DNA of 64,000 nucleotides from Nannochloris sp. 'desiccata' (taxonomy: Eukaryota > Chlorophyta > Trebouxiophyceae > Chlorellales > Chlorellaceae), in contig JAGTXX020000011.1 of the NCBI GenBank assembly GCA_019044685.2, positions 1,116,001-1,180,000 of the forward strand. Direction: 5' to 3'. Both the position numbers and the translations under genes were made by a program. This document shows, one piece after another, positions 1 through 10,500 of the stretch (positions are counted from its first letter, which is position 1; each line of letters starts with the position of its first letter). Below the pieces are notes generated by a model. It was not told the DNA's origin, ran no database searches, and was given only the letters and a program-made list of their open reading frames with translations.

Positions 1-1
1 A

Positions 2-1150
2 GGAAAAGAATTTCGAAAGACCGCTGGTGCTGCTGCTGCTGTTGCTGCTGCTGCTCAAAGGGGTGGTGGTAGAAGTGGAAGCAGAACTGCTGGTGTTGGC
101 AATGGAGCGCCACGACGCAGTGGAGGCGCTGTTGGAGGCTCTGCATTTCGTAACAGTAGTATCGGGGATACTAACAACACTGCGTCTTTACAGCAGCGGG
201 GCAGCAGGGAGTCTCCTGCCTTCTTAGAACCACGACCTTCCAGCGGAAGTACCGGGCTGAGTCTACGTAAACCACCTGGTAGTCGTATCCAAGTAAAGAA
301 GAAAGGTCCCCGTCTTGAAATAGATATCCCACCAGCACGGTTTGATGGAAATACTGCAGCAACTGGTGCATTTGCTGTCGTTTGGAACGCCTTTGTTGCC
401 TTTTGGACGGTGAGTGCTCTGGCTGGAGGTGGTATTTTATTTGCGTTATTCTCCGTTCCGTTTTGGTTTGCTGGCGTGTCGTTATTAAAACAAAGTTTTG
501 GTCGTCAGTTTTTACGTGAAAGAATTGAAATTGGTCTTGGGAAATGGACTTTACAACAACAACTAGCAGGTTTGAAAAATAAGGGGGAAGTAGACTGGTC
601 TAAAGGTGGTGGCAAAGAAGCTCAAGGCCGCACTGCCGACCTCGTTGGCGCATCACTGCAAATCACAGGGTATATAAACGGTGTTCCCCAGGGTCAATTA
701 GTTCTCAGACAAGGGGTAGAGACATATATTTTAGGCGAAGGGCTGGATCCGATAGAACAAGAGTGGCTGGCTGAGGTGATTAACGCCCATTTAGATGAAG
801 TTTCTGCTACTCGAGGTGAAATCGAAGCCTTTGCCGAAGACGATGATGATACTGAAGAAGAAAATTTTGAACAGGAGGAGGAGAGAAGAAAGTACTCGGA
901 GTTTGCTGAATTTGATAGAAAGCTCGGTGTACAAGCAGCTGCAGCTGCCGAAAAGGCGGAGGTAGCAGGAAAACAAGCAGCGAGAGAGGCACAAAGAGCA
1001 GGGAATGAAGCTGCTGCAGCAGTGAAACAGGCAGCAGAGGAGGCACAAAGGAAAGCGAAAAGAGCCGCTGTTCAAGCACAAAGACCATGGACTGATCCTA
1101 CTGGGACGATAGAACTAGATTCTGGAGAATATGATGTATTTGATGATTGA
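2..1150 (+). CDS. Membrane protein of unknown function, 3' portion (partial)
   Basis: The reading frame is open from the window edge to a TGA at 1148-1150, so the gene starts outside. The visible part (about 382 aa) begins with a Lys, Ala, Gly and Arg-rich stretch and a Ser/Pro-rich linker. Next comes a conserved-looking KGPRLEIDIPPARF segment (about residues 102-115) and a Trp/Phe-rich region ending in a hydrophobic span of about 20 residues (SALAGGGILFALFSVPFW). The C-terminal third is acidic, then strongly Ala/Glu/Lys-rich and probably coiled coil. The LEIDIPP-plus-hydrophobic-pair layout recalls small bacterial and plastid membrane proteins with a PH-like fold, but that is a recollection, not a match. 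Function unknown. The frame runs through the CTG/GCT repeat at about 24-56 as poly-Ala. Confidence 0.6.
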   Translation, partial: GKEFRKTAGAAAAVAAAAQRGGGRSGSRTAGVGNGAPRRSGGAVGGSAFRNSSIGDTNNTASLQQRGSRESPAFLEPRPSSGSTGLSLRKPPGSRIQVKKKGPRLEIDIPPARFDGNTAATGAFAVVWNAFVAFWTVSALAGGGILFALFSVPFWFAGVSLLKQSFGRQFLRERIEIGLGKWTLQQQLAGLKNKGEVDWSKGGGKEAQGRTADLVGASLQITGYINGVPQGQLVLRQGVETYILGEGLDPIEQEWLAEVINAHLDEVSATRGEIEAFAEDDDDTEEENFEQEEERRKYSEFAEFDRKLGVQAAAAAEKAEVAGKQAAREAQRAGNEAAAAVKQAAEEAQRKAKRAAVQAQRPWTDPTGTIELDSGEYDVFDD

Positions 1151-1365
1151 CTTGAGTGATTGAAATAGTATGGACGATGTGGCATACATATTATTTTTAC
1201 CTATTATAAATTTTTTAACAACAACAAATGCAACGACTCGAAATAAACACAAAATTATACTTTGTTCGTATTTTGTACTCTATAAAACAATCTTACTACT
1301 ACACAAAACTCAGATACTAAAATAACAACGCATCTTTCTATCAATCAAAGAGAAAAAAAATCTTT

Positions 1366-3620
1366 CTACAACCCTATATGAGTTTTCTTCCTATAATCAT
1401 GGAAATATAAAATCTCCGCCAATGGCTGACCTAGGAAACAGAACGATACCCAGAAAATCACATTCCCAAGCCTATCGTTATTCTGATACTTATTTTTCAA
1501 CATTTCAGTCATCCACATCAGCGGTACCTGTGCCATAATGCCCCAAAAGGCCCAGCCTCTCAACATGTGGAGAGGGACACCGACCAGTAACTCATGAAAT
1601 ACCGCCGACACAAAAAAAACAATCACCCCTGCGGCGAATTTAGGCAACCCAGCATGGATGCATGGGAAATACACGTGTCGTACCATCCATTTATGAACCG
1701 GCATATTCCATAATCTCCAGTATTCTCCCAAGGTAGTCGCATTCCACCACTCCTTATAAAATTCTCTGTCACCAAAACGGGTTGCTTCAGCGAGAATATT
1801 AAGCCAGAGATCGAACAAGGCGTAAAACATAGCAAGCCAAAAGTACAGGGTAGGAATAGAGAGTTTGAGGACTCGTTCAGCCATGCGCAGCCAATCCATT
1901 TCCTGAAGCGGCTTCAATGAATTGTCAATTGTGGGCTCAATATACTGTTCAAAAAAGAAAAGCATGAGCCCTAATGCAGCGAAAAACATGGATACACGAC
2001 GCAACATCCAACGTAGTCGGATTCTCGGGCTGCGCGGGTAGCTCAATTGATAACAGAGTGTTGGTGCCAGTAAGAAATATATAAACTTTTTAACACTCAT
2101 AAGGGACACTGGATATTTTACTTTGTCATCTTCAATCCCTTGAGGTTCCATGCCTGAACCAGATTCTCCAGGGAGGGGGGCGCTAGGATCACGTTGGCGA
2201 CGGCGACAGCGCCGTAATGACCAATTAACGTGTGCAAAACTAACGAGCTTCAGCCAAAGGATGGCTGTCACCATAGTAAGCGAAAATGCAGGTAGAGGGT
2301 CCGCATTTGTGACAGTAATCACCCAACAAGGACCTATTAATTCTAAAGAGGTGTTGATAATGTTTAATAACAAAACAAAATTCTCTACGATACGTCCTCG
2401 TGCGTTTAGTAATCTCAACCAACGTCGGCTACTCTGACTTTTATCATTTTTCTTTCTTTCAGCTTCTACTTCTTTAATATCTGCGTCCAAACACCGTGCT
2501 GCAAATCTTTCAATACCTAGCGCCACAAAACTAAATAGCAGCAACGCTGGCCAGCACATGAGCAAAGCAAAATTTCCCGAGGGCGTTACTGCAGCTTTCA
2601 AAAAAGTAAAAGGATTAAAGCGAAGGCCATATTTCATCAAATTTTCTAAGATTAACCTGGCATTCGTAGCTGCCAACACAATAATCACCAAGGTCCATAC
2701 TCCAGACTGATTTGTGAGGGTTATGCGTTCGGAAGAAAGCAAAGAAAATCGAGGATTCATGTGAACGGGGGCACATGCTTCACGTGGTCCTTTTTGAGGT
2801 CGTGGTGGACGTGGCCCTATATCTGATGCATCTGAAGTATACCCACTCGGTTGATGACGCAATTTGTCAGCCAGATTAGTCCCACTTGCGTTCCCACCAA
2901 CACCTGCAGAACCAAGTCCTCCAGAGTCGACTTCACCAAGCCGCCACCGCTCTCCTCCACCACTGCCACTACGTAACCGCTCAGAGTTTGCAGTATCTGC
3001 AGTGGTGTCGGAAATCCCACTATGTGTTGGACTAATGTTTTGACTAGGAGTAGGGCTTATATTTCGAGGGTCTTCTTCAATTCTACGAACACACCCCGCT
3101 CGTTCTAAAGCTTCGAGCCACGAGGTATACTCATCCTTTGCGTGAGTGCTAAGACGAATAAGATCCACCCCTGCCCGATCTACTACTTTGAAAGTGTAGT
3201 ATTTACGACGGCGTAATCCTTGTTCCAAAACAATTGTCTTGGCAAGGTTTATTTCTCCACGGGGTGGAAAGTAGACGTCTCGTTCACTGCGGTAGTAGGT
3301 GAGTTTTTGGCCACGCAAGATAACGTAGCGAGGCTCCCAAATGTTGGCCCAAAGGGAGGCGGTAGAGTGGGGTCTGAATTTCTCCAGGTAGCCGCTCTTG
3401 TTAGAGCCTTGGGCTGCACGGTCGGCGAGCTGCAGAAGAGGTTTAAAAGAAATGGGATGGCGGGGGAAATAGGTGGTTAGTATCAACGACGGGGTAAAAA
3501 GCAAAATACGAGAATTCAGGAATTAAGACGTACCAGGCCTTTGAGGCGTTCATTTTCTTTCTGTAATTCTTCGATCTCAGCGTCTGCAGCTTCCGCTGCA
3601 TGTTGCCGCGTTCGCAACAT
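1366..3620 (-). CDS. DGAT1: Diacylglycerol O-acyltransferase 1 with N-terminal PH domain
   Basis: DGAT1 makes triacylglycerol from diacylglycerol and acyl-CoA in the ER membrane. I build two exons: 3620-3534 (29 codons) and 3429-1366, giving about 716 aa. The 104 nt intron starts GTACGT, has a perfect TACTAAC branch site and ends TTCTGCAG. Exon 1 encodes a charged heptad stretch (EIEELQKENERLKGL), probably coiled coil. A PH domain follows (GYLEKF, then WEPRYVILRG, ending at a Trp near WLEAL). A Ser/Gly-rich linker leads to an MBOAT core with several membrane spans, SYPRSPRIRLRWMLRR, FYKEWWN, MPVHKWMVRHVYFP and the expected active-site His in VFHELLVGVPLHML. A PH domain on DGAT1 is known from green algae, and supports that placement. 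The spliced start is preferred because the unspliced Met lies inside the intron. Confidence 0.93.
3430..3533 (-). other. Intron 1 of DGAT1 with consensus branch point
   Basis: Read on the minus strand, the 104 nt intron begins GTACGT and ends TTCTGCAG. It carries TACTAACC about 40 nt upstream of the acceptor, followed by a pyrimidine-rich tract. Splicing joins the coiled-coil exon to the PH domain in phase 0. Confidence 0.85.
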
Positions 3621-4464
3621 TGCTTAGATCAAGCGTGCCTAGGTAAAGGTGGCCGAGAATAAGATAGTTTCCCTAGTATAAAATTATGCTGCCTATTGAT
3701 CAATATATAGGCAAAAATCACTGCATTTAGTATAGGGTGAACACTATAAAGGCTTCCCCAACGATTGATCGATCGGTTTATTCAAGTGTTTCTGATAGAG
3801 TGCAGTTACTCTGAAATAATCTTAAATATGACTGAATATGAAAGTATCCAAGCATTCAATGCATTGCGTAACAAGGTTCATTTAGTTGCTCTCAGAGCAG
3901 CTCAGAGTCTGAGAAGCCACCTTGCATTGCAAGGCCTTGCTCATTTGCGCCTTCCAGAGATTGAAAGAGAGCTCAGCCTGACTCCTGTCTAGCTAACTTT
4001 AGATCTAAAATTGTTGGAGGATGGTCCGTGGGGCGCCAACAACCCGCCAGCCTGATCTACTGGAGGGATGTCACTGCACAAATGACAGTATAAAGTGGTG
4101 GACGCATCGGCGTTCGAAATTGTTAAAATACTTGCAGAGGATCTGCGACGGTCGGTGTTTGGGGGCAGGTGTATAAAAACAGGAATAGGCGTGAAACTGG
4201 GCAATGGCTGCGGCTCAAGCACTGTGTTGGCGAATATAACTGATTAAATATGCTTGTTGTCTGCTTAAAATTCATCAACTGTTGCATTTCCATTAAAATA
4301 GGTGTGGCCTGAAGCACCAAGCTTCTCTCGATCCCTTAAGCCACCCTGCTGGAAAAGCAAAATTAAAGTTAGCTAGACAGGAGTGACCCCTGAGGAGTCT
4401 CGCAGCTGCCTTTGTTCCAACTCTGGCCTCCCCATGAGAGAAAAATAACGCGGACTTGCCCTTC
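3621..4464. other. Intergenic spacer with one tiny ORF and an inverted repeat
   Basis: This 844 bp stretch lies between the start of DGAT1 and the stop of the AT-hook gene. A 54-codon ATG frame at 3828-3992 (+) is Leu/Ala/Arg-rich and helical-looking, but it resembles nothing I recognise and runs into the left arm of the inverted repeat at 3981. I do not call it a gene. No tRNA-like or snRNA-like sequence was seen. Confidence 0.5.
3981..4384. repeat. Perfect 21-nt inverted repeat flanking about 360 bp
   Basis: The 21 bases at 3981-4001 (beginning ACTCCTGTCTAGC) are the exact reverse complement of 4364-4384. The interior is non-coding. The layout could be a small MITE-like non-autonomous transposon, but I see no convincing target-site duplication. 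The sequence just outside the arms is only loosely similar (CTCAG on both sides in inverted order). Confidence 0.6.
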
Positions 4465-5144
4465 TTAGCAGCCTTGCTTGCCAACGCCATCTCTTCCCGG
4501 TGTTTTCTCTCTCAAAAGCTTACTCCGCTGTTTCTCCTCCTCTCTACGATGCTTGATCACTTCATTTACCGCATTTTTTACTGCCTTCTCCGCTGCAATC
4601 TCTTCTTTGCTCTTCTTTTTCGCCTCATGAACTAAATACTCTGCGTAGGCTTTGGGTTGCTTGGGGACACGCTTCTTGAGCTCCACTGGCGCGGGAACTG
4701 CAGGAGTAGCCCAAGCAGGCACGGCACCAGCAGTAATCGCAGCAGAAGCATGTAATGGATGTGGCGGATCCACAAAGTGAGCAGCGACAGCCCTAGAATC
4801 TAAAGGATGGGCTGCGGGTGGTGCTTGGCCATGTGCAGTTGGGGGGTGGCAGCAGCAGCAGCAGGGGAATTGGTGATATCTTGCAGCAGCTTCTTAGGAC
4901 GGCCTCGCTTACGTTTAGGCACTACTTGAGGAGCATCTATTGGTGCTTCGGGAGGTACCAAAGGTGGCTCCTCAGCCCTGCAAAGATAAATTGCAATCAG
5001 TGCATGAGATTTTAATTGAATTATTTGAGTGAACACTGGTTATATTACCACTTACTTGGTTCTCTTGCCTTTAGAAGTTTTATTGAGACCCGCTTTCGCC
5101 GATTGGGGCCTAGGACAGGCCTTTTGCTGCCTTTTTTCCGCCAT
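4465..5144 (-). CDS. AT-hook nuclear protein, probably frameshifted in the assembly
   Basis: Exon 1 runs 5144-5056 (MAEKRQQKACPRPQ start, Lys-rich), with a GTAAGTGG donor. Exon 2 starts at 4977 after TTTGCAG. The join makes a Lys-rich N-terminus, a Pro-rich stretch and an AT-hook core (KRKRGRPKK) that binds the minor groove of AT-rich DNA. That frame stops at 4800. A second frame continues at once on the same strand to 4465. It is rich in Ala/Pro, then Lys/Glu (KQPKAYAEYLVHEAKKKSKE), as expected for the same protein. One extra C in the C-run at about 4840-4845 would join the two frames smoothly. Either this is a sequencing error in a homopolymer or the C-terminal half is lost. The original function is unknown; chromatin binding is inferred from the AT-hook. 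Confidence 0.6.
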
Positions 5145-5529
5145 GATCACTCGCTGCTTACATTTAATAACGGGAGCACCAAAGCGCCATGTTTGGGCCT
5201 AAATAACTACAATAAATATTAAATATTGATACGGAACGCTCAAAAAGCGAAAAGGAAGCCTGTATAAAAAGCGAATTTAGGCTGTCGAATTCAAGCAATT
5301 CTGTTCAAACAGCAAACAAGCTTCGACGCACTGCTGCATCTACAAAGTATCACCTGCCAATAATATATGCAACTTGTTCATAACATTAGTCCACATCAAT
5401 TAATCAGCGCTGCGGATCCATCGCACTCACGTTGGAAGGCACATTATATATTTTTTGAATCACAACAACCGATCAGTTAGTGGCTACAGGGCGTGTTCTA
5501 GAGCTTTATCAGGCCCTGCTGGTGATAGA
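5145..5529. promoter_or_regulatory. Divergent promoter region, AT-hook gene (-) and CofD-like gene (+)
   Basis: This 385 bp segment lies between two divergent start codons. It is AT-rich and has no long open frame of its own apart from upstream extension of the CofD-like frame (from 5455, no ATG before 5530). No specific promoter element is assigned. Confidence 0.4.
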
Positions 5530-7237
5530 ATGTTCGGCAAGGCTCCTGGTTACAAGAGAATAGCGCCATCTCGATCATTACCCAATCTCTGTGGAATAAT
5601 AACACCTAATAAGCATCCCCCACCGGCAACAGCAATGGACTCCCGCGTCGCCCCTTCCACGACAACTGCCAAAGCAACTCCATGTACTTCAGGACCAAGC
5701 TCAAACGGCGCATCTAGCGCATCATTTAACATCATGGATGAGCCCAGCATGCCATTGTTCACTCCGCACGCTACTTCGAGCAGCCAACAAGAATTTGCCA
5801 GCCCACTGACTCCACAACCCGCTCTCGTCGTCTTTTCTGGCGGCACTGCCTTCAATAGCGTAGCGTCCCACGTGCGTCACTTAACTACAAGAGTAGCTCA
5901 TATTCTTCCTGTCTCAGATGATGGGGGTAGCACTGCAGAGATAGTACGGGTGTTAGGTGGCCCAGCAGTAGGTGACATACGGAGTCGGTGTTTGCGCCTT
6001 GCTGATGATAGTGATAAAGAGGCACAAGCAGTAAGGCATTTACTGGCGTATAGATTATCTTCAAGGTCACCTGAAGAGGCAAAGAGAGAGTGGTATGAAA
6101 TCGTTGAAGGAAATCACAAGCTGTGGGAGGTAAGATAGAAAGCAAGGAAAGAAACATTAGAGAATTATTCTAGTTTGTTGTTCGCGGTCTGCCAAAATGT
6201 TCTCTCTTTTTTCTTCAAGAAAATAAACTCAAAACTTTCAAATACTAAATTCCCCGTTCCTCTTTTTCCATCTGCAGGGTGTTTCTGACCCATATAAGCA
6301 CACAATTCGTGCTTTCCTAGTACATTTCCATGCCAACATTCTTCGGCATTCTACTGAAAGATTCAATTTTCGTTCTGGTTCTGTTGGGAATTTTTTCTTC
6401 GCTGGAGCCCGTACTTTCTTCCGTTCATTAGAAGCAGCTATTTTCTTATTCTCGCGGGTAGCTCGTATCCCTGAAGGATCGCTTGTATTACCTGCAATCT
6501 GTACCGAAGAAAGGATAACTCTCGCAGCGGAACTCGCAGACGGGTCCGTCTTAGTTGGACAAAATGAAATATCCCACCCTGCAATGTGTGCATCACCCTT
6601 GGCAGTAGACAAACATCAATGGGAAGCATTCCAATCTCCAGTACGAAGAATTTTTTATCTCTCTGCAGAAGGAGATCGACAAGAACACGAAGTTGCTCCG
6701 TTGCCAAATCCCCGATTAATAAGTGAAATACGCTCTGCTGATGCTGTTATCTACGGTATGGGTTCGTTATACACCTCAGTATGCCCTTCCTTAATCTTAC
6801 GGGGAGTAGGTGAAGCTGTAGCGTCCAGAAAATGCCCAAAAATACTAATTTTGAATGGAGGTACAGACAGAGAAACGTCATCATGTCAAGCTCATGTTGG
6901 CCCTATGGCTGCAAGCGATGTTGTGTTAGCTATTACAGATGCATTAAACCGTAGAGGAGCATCTCCGAAATGTGGTCGTCTGGGTAATGAAGCGTCTCAG
7001 TATGTCGATGCTGTGATCGTTCCTAAAGGCGGTAGTATCGTGGTTGATGAGTCAGCGTTAGTCGAATTAGGAATAAATACACTCGTAAAAGTAGCTGCAA
7101 TTGAAACTGCAGATGGATCTGCGTTATATGATCCAGATGCATTGGTAGATGCTATTGCGAATATTGTTCTAGGTGAGGTAGGGGCGTTGGAGGCGGCGAC
7201 ACAAAAGTCGTCGGGGGCGGCGAAAACAACGATGTAG
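5530..7237 (+). CDS. CofD/YvcK-like family protein
   Basis: Exon 1 is 5530-6129 and exon 2 is 6278-7237, giving about 519 aa. The intron has a GTAAGA donor, a TACTAAAT branch-like site and a CTGCAG acceptor. The first ATG of the open frame is at 5530; the frame before it has no ATG. A Ser/Pro/Thr-rich N-terminus of about 95 residues leads to the nucleotide-binding fold: VVFSGGTAFNSVA (Rossmann-type glycine loop), ILPVSDDGGSTAEIVR and GDIRSRCLRLAD. Later motifs are HTIRAFLVHFHAN, SVGNFFFAGAR, DAVIYGMGSLYTSVCPSL and NGGTDRET. These mark the superfamily that holds bacterial YvcK/GlmR and archaeal CofD. Plant and algal members have no settled reaction, so substrate and pathway are unknown. No transit peptide is evident. 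Confidence 0.85.
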
Positions 7238-7594
7238 TTTTTCTTGAAGTTTTTTAGCACATCTTCGTATGTTGGTTATTGTAATTTCAATTTCGACTGA
7301 CCAAAGGGGCTAATTAAGCTGATACCCTCTGCTTCGAGCAGAGCTAAATTAGATTTAGCTGGGGTGCTTGGAAGGAATTGATCTCGGGGAAGCTGAACGC
7401 GAAAGGTCCTGATATGGTCTCCGATGTAGCACACAATTAGTTTCTTTCTATCGTCTAGTAAACTTTACGTGCAATTGAAGCGTGTCAGCTTCTGGTTTTC
7501 AAATATTAAAGCTCAGTCGCTGCAACTTTCATACTAATTTTAGCACCCAATTAAGAAAAACAGCGCCCATTGTGAAACTTGATGCATCTTTAAC
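7238..7594 (+). other. Intergenic: 3' UTR of CofD-like gene and promoter of SET gene
   Basis: A TGTAA poly(A)-type signal sits at 7280-7284, 43 nt after the CofD-like stop. A short palindrome (GCTTCGAGCAGAGC) lies near 7330. The rest has no open frame of note. Confidence 0.5.
7280..7284 (+). terminator. TGTAA poly(A) signal, CofD-like gene
   Basis: TGTAA lies 43 nt after the stop codon. TGTAA is the common chlorophyte polyadenylation signal. Confidence 0.5.
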
Positions 7595-10500
7595 ATGTAT
7601 ATAGGATATAAAGAGGTGAGACATGATAAAGATCTTCGGTTCATTCTCAAATTCTGCGCTTTTATTTTGTAAGACATTTCATCTTGCTATCTTCCTGATT
7701 GCATCTCCCTTTGTTTTCACCTCGCCAACGCAATTCACACCCTTTTCCCAGGTACAAAAAGGTGACAAAGTCGTTTTCTTCCTGCAAGGAGCCTTTGGCG
7801 GTGAAGTAGAAGCTGCATCTGGCCAGCTCCTTCCCAGCTCCGGCACCGGCAAAGGCAACCAAGTTATCGAATATTCAGGCTCCCACCCTGCAGCCCTTCC
7901 CATAACGACACAGAGTAAACACGATCTTGTGCAGTGGCTTCAAGCTATCATAGATTGCTCAAATAAAACAATGCAGCAGCAGCCAGCGAATTCAACTGGT
8001 CCGCAGAACGGAGCTGAGGCAGCTACTGCTGTGGTTCCAAAGGAGGACGTCTCAATGGAACAGGAAGACCGTAGTGATAGTGATGCAACCGCCTCTGACT
8101 CTGAAATTGAAAGCGATCAGAAAGAAGAAGAAGAAAAGGAAAAATTAAAGCCAAAGGAGAAGAAATCTCTCAAAAACGCTGTACCTCCTTCTGGCACAGC
8201 CATCACCATCACCACTCCCACCACCGCCAAGGCTTCTACTTTCCATTTCGTAGGCTTCAGAGACGAGGTCCGTGGTCTTTCCGAGACAGGAGACCCTCCG
8301 CGTCGTATGTGGCAGTGGCTATTAAGAGACGCACATGGCCGGGAGCATGTTGCTGTTGAGACGAGTAAATGGGAACAAGGTAAAAAAAGATTCACCTACT
8401 CTGCAGTGCCACCTTTTAGTCAAGTAAAGCCCATGGTGTGCTACAATAAACGTAGTGTGATTGATTATTTAAATCAATTTGTACCTCCAAATGCGAGGCA
8501 CGAGGTGTCCAGCAGCGATGGTGCTGGTGGAGCTAGGCTACCTCCCGTAACTGGAACGCGGAGTAATAAAAAACTTCCAGCGACTGGGGCTAAGAAAACT
8601 GCAAAATCTCCGTCTTCTACGTTCAAAGATGTGTCTTTAATTGAAAAGGGCAAGAAACCTCCTTCTGCAGCGGCAATGAAGAGACAACAACAACAACAAC
8701 AGCAGCAGCAGCACAAAGATCAACCTAGCTGCGCCGGTACTTTTCTTACCAGTACTAGCAAACGAAATGAAGCTCGTACTCAGCACGTGGCTACAATAAA
8801 CAAACAATTAGCATTGCTCCGTGCAGAGTGTGGAGTTCAGTATTCGCTGACCTTGGTAGGTAGCGATGGCTCAATGGAGGTCATTACATCAAAAGAAGAT
8901 GGTGCTCCTGAAGGTGGACCTTTGCTCAAGTCTGCTTCTGCTGCTGCTCCTGCGGCCACTACTGATTTACCGCCTGAATCAGTTATCGATGGATTAATTG
9001 CTGCTGCAAATGACGTAGACGCACCCGTGTCAAATCAGCATAATAGAAGACAGAAACGCCAAAATGATGATAACGGTAAAAATGAAGGCGCCATCGAACC
9101 AGTTCCAACAACAAAAAAATCTAAACGCAGCCTTCCTCAAGACCCTGACGTCGCTGCTTTATCTCAAAGCATGAAAAACAACTCCAAAATTTACCTCACA
9201 GGCAAATGGGTGCGTGACCCTCTCCCTCCTCACCCACTTCAAGAAACTCTTGAAAATTTTCAAGTGGCCGAAGATTGCGGAGAAGAGAACGACCGCAAAA
9301 ATTTATTGAATAAGCTCACCGTAAGCTTAAATAGTGTTGCTGCGGCTGGCCCTGGTGCCACTTCAGATCCTCCTAAAGACAGTGATGTCCTCGTTGTAGT
9401 GGATTCGTTACCAGTACCTGTTTCCAGTACGGAGGTAGAATTACAATCAGTCTGGGGAATTGACTCGTACACTCGTTGTTTACTCCTAGACGCGCTCAAA
9501 TGTTGCTCTGACAACGTACTTGATGAAGCTTCTTGTGATGAATTTATCGATACGCACCTTTTACCTGCGTTAAACGGCCTAGGAGATGAAGGATGGGATA
9601 TTCAGAAAGCGTTGACCAAGGTGGAAAGAAAGTCAACGGTGCGTGATGAAGTGCGTGCTGTGGCTGGAAGGATATTCAAGGCATTTGAAGGCTTGGAAGA
9701 GTACTTTAATGATGGGAAACCGGTTGAACCTGAAGCGAGAAAACATGTTAGGGCACATCCCAAAGGTGAAGGAGTGGTAGTGACCTCTGCAGGGGGGCTT
9801 GCTTCTGGTACTTTCTTAGGCGAATATGTCGGGGAGCTGTATACTGCCTGGCGATGGGCTGAACGTGAAGTAAGACGCAGATTCACTGGTGGCGGCGGTG
9901 TTGGTAAGAGCGCTGCTGCTGGTGAAGGTGAACGTGCTGGGGGCCTGTTGGGAGCCAAGGGCGCCAGTGCTGCTAGAAAGGCAGCAACCAGAATGGGTGC
10001 TTCTTCTGAGTATTATAACATTGTATTAGAACGGCCGAAGACCGATCCACGTGGTTATGACGTCATGTACGTTGATGCAGTCCAAAAAGGCAATTTTGTG
10101 AGTCGATTAAGTCACAGTTGCAACCCTAATTGCCGAAGCGTCACCGTCATTGTAGGTGGCCGGCTCACTGTGGGAGTGTGGACAACGCGCGACGTCGCTG
10201 TTGGTGAAGAGTTAACAGTTGATTTTGCGGGAGAGACTGATATAGAACGTGAGGGAAATGCTGCGGTGTGTTTGTGTGGATCTGCGCCTTGTAGAGGCAC
10301 TTTCTTGTATGTTACGCCAGGTGTCAACTCACCGCTGAACGCTGTCGTTGCCTCGAAATTAACCATGCCAGACCGGTGTGGGATGATTGTAGAAGCGGCA
10401 GCAGATGCAACACTTAGTTTTGAAGATAATGAAAGGTTAGCAAAGCATGGATTTAAGGAATTAATGTTATTTGATGGCCTGCCAGCAAATTCAAATGAAA

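Noticed and set aside
2035..2110. tRNA-like GGGTAGCTCAATTGATA sequence
   Set aside because: Lies inside the DGAT1 coding exon; no matching T arm nearby.
3828..3992. 54-codon ATG frame in the DGAT1 upstream spacer
   Set aside because: Runs into the inverted-repeat arm, no motif, and length is within chance for this composition.
5455..5529. Earlier start of the CofD-like gene
   Set aside because: The frame is open but has no ATG before 5530.
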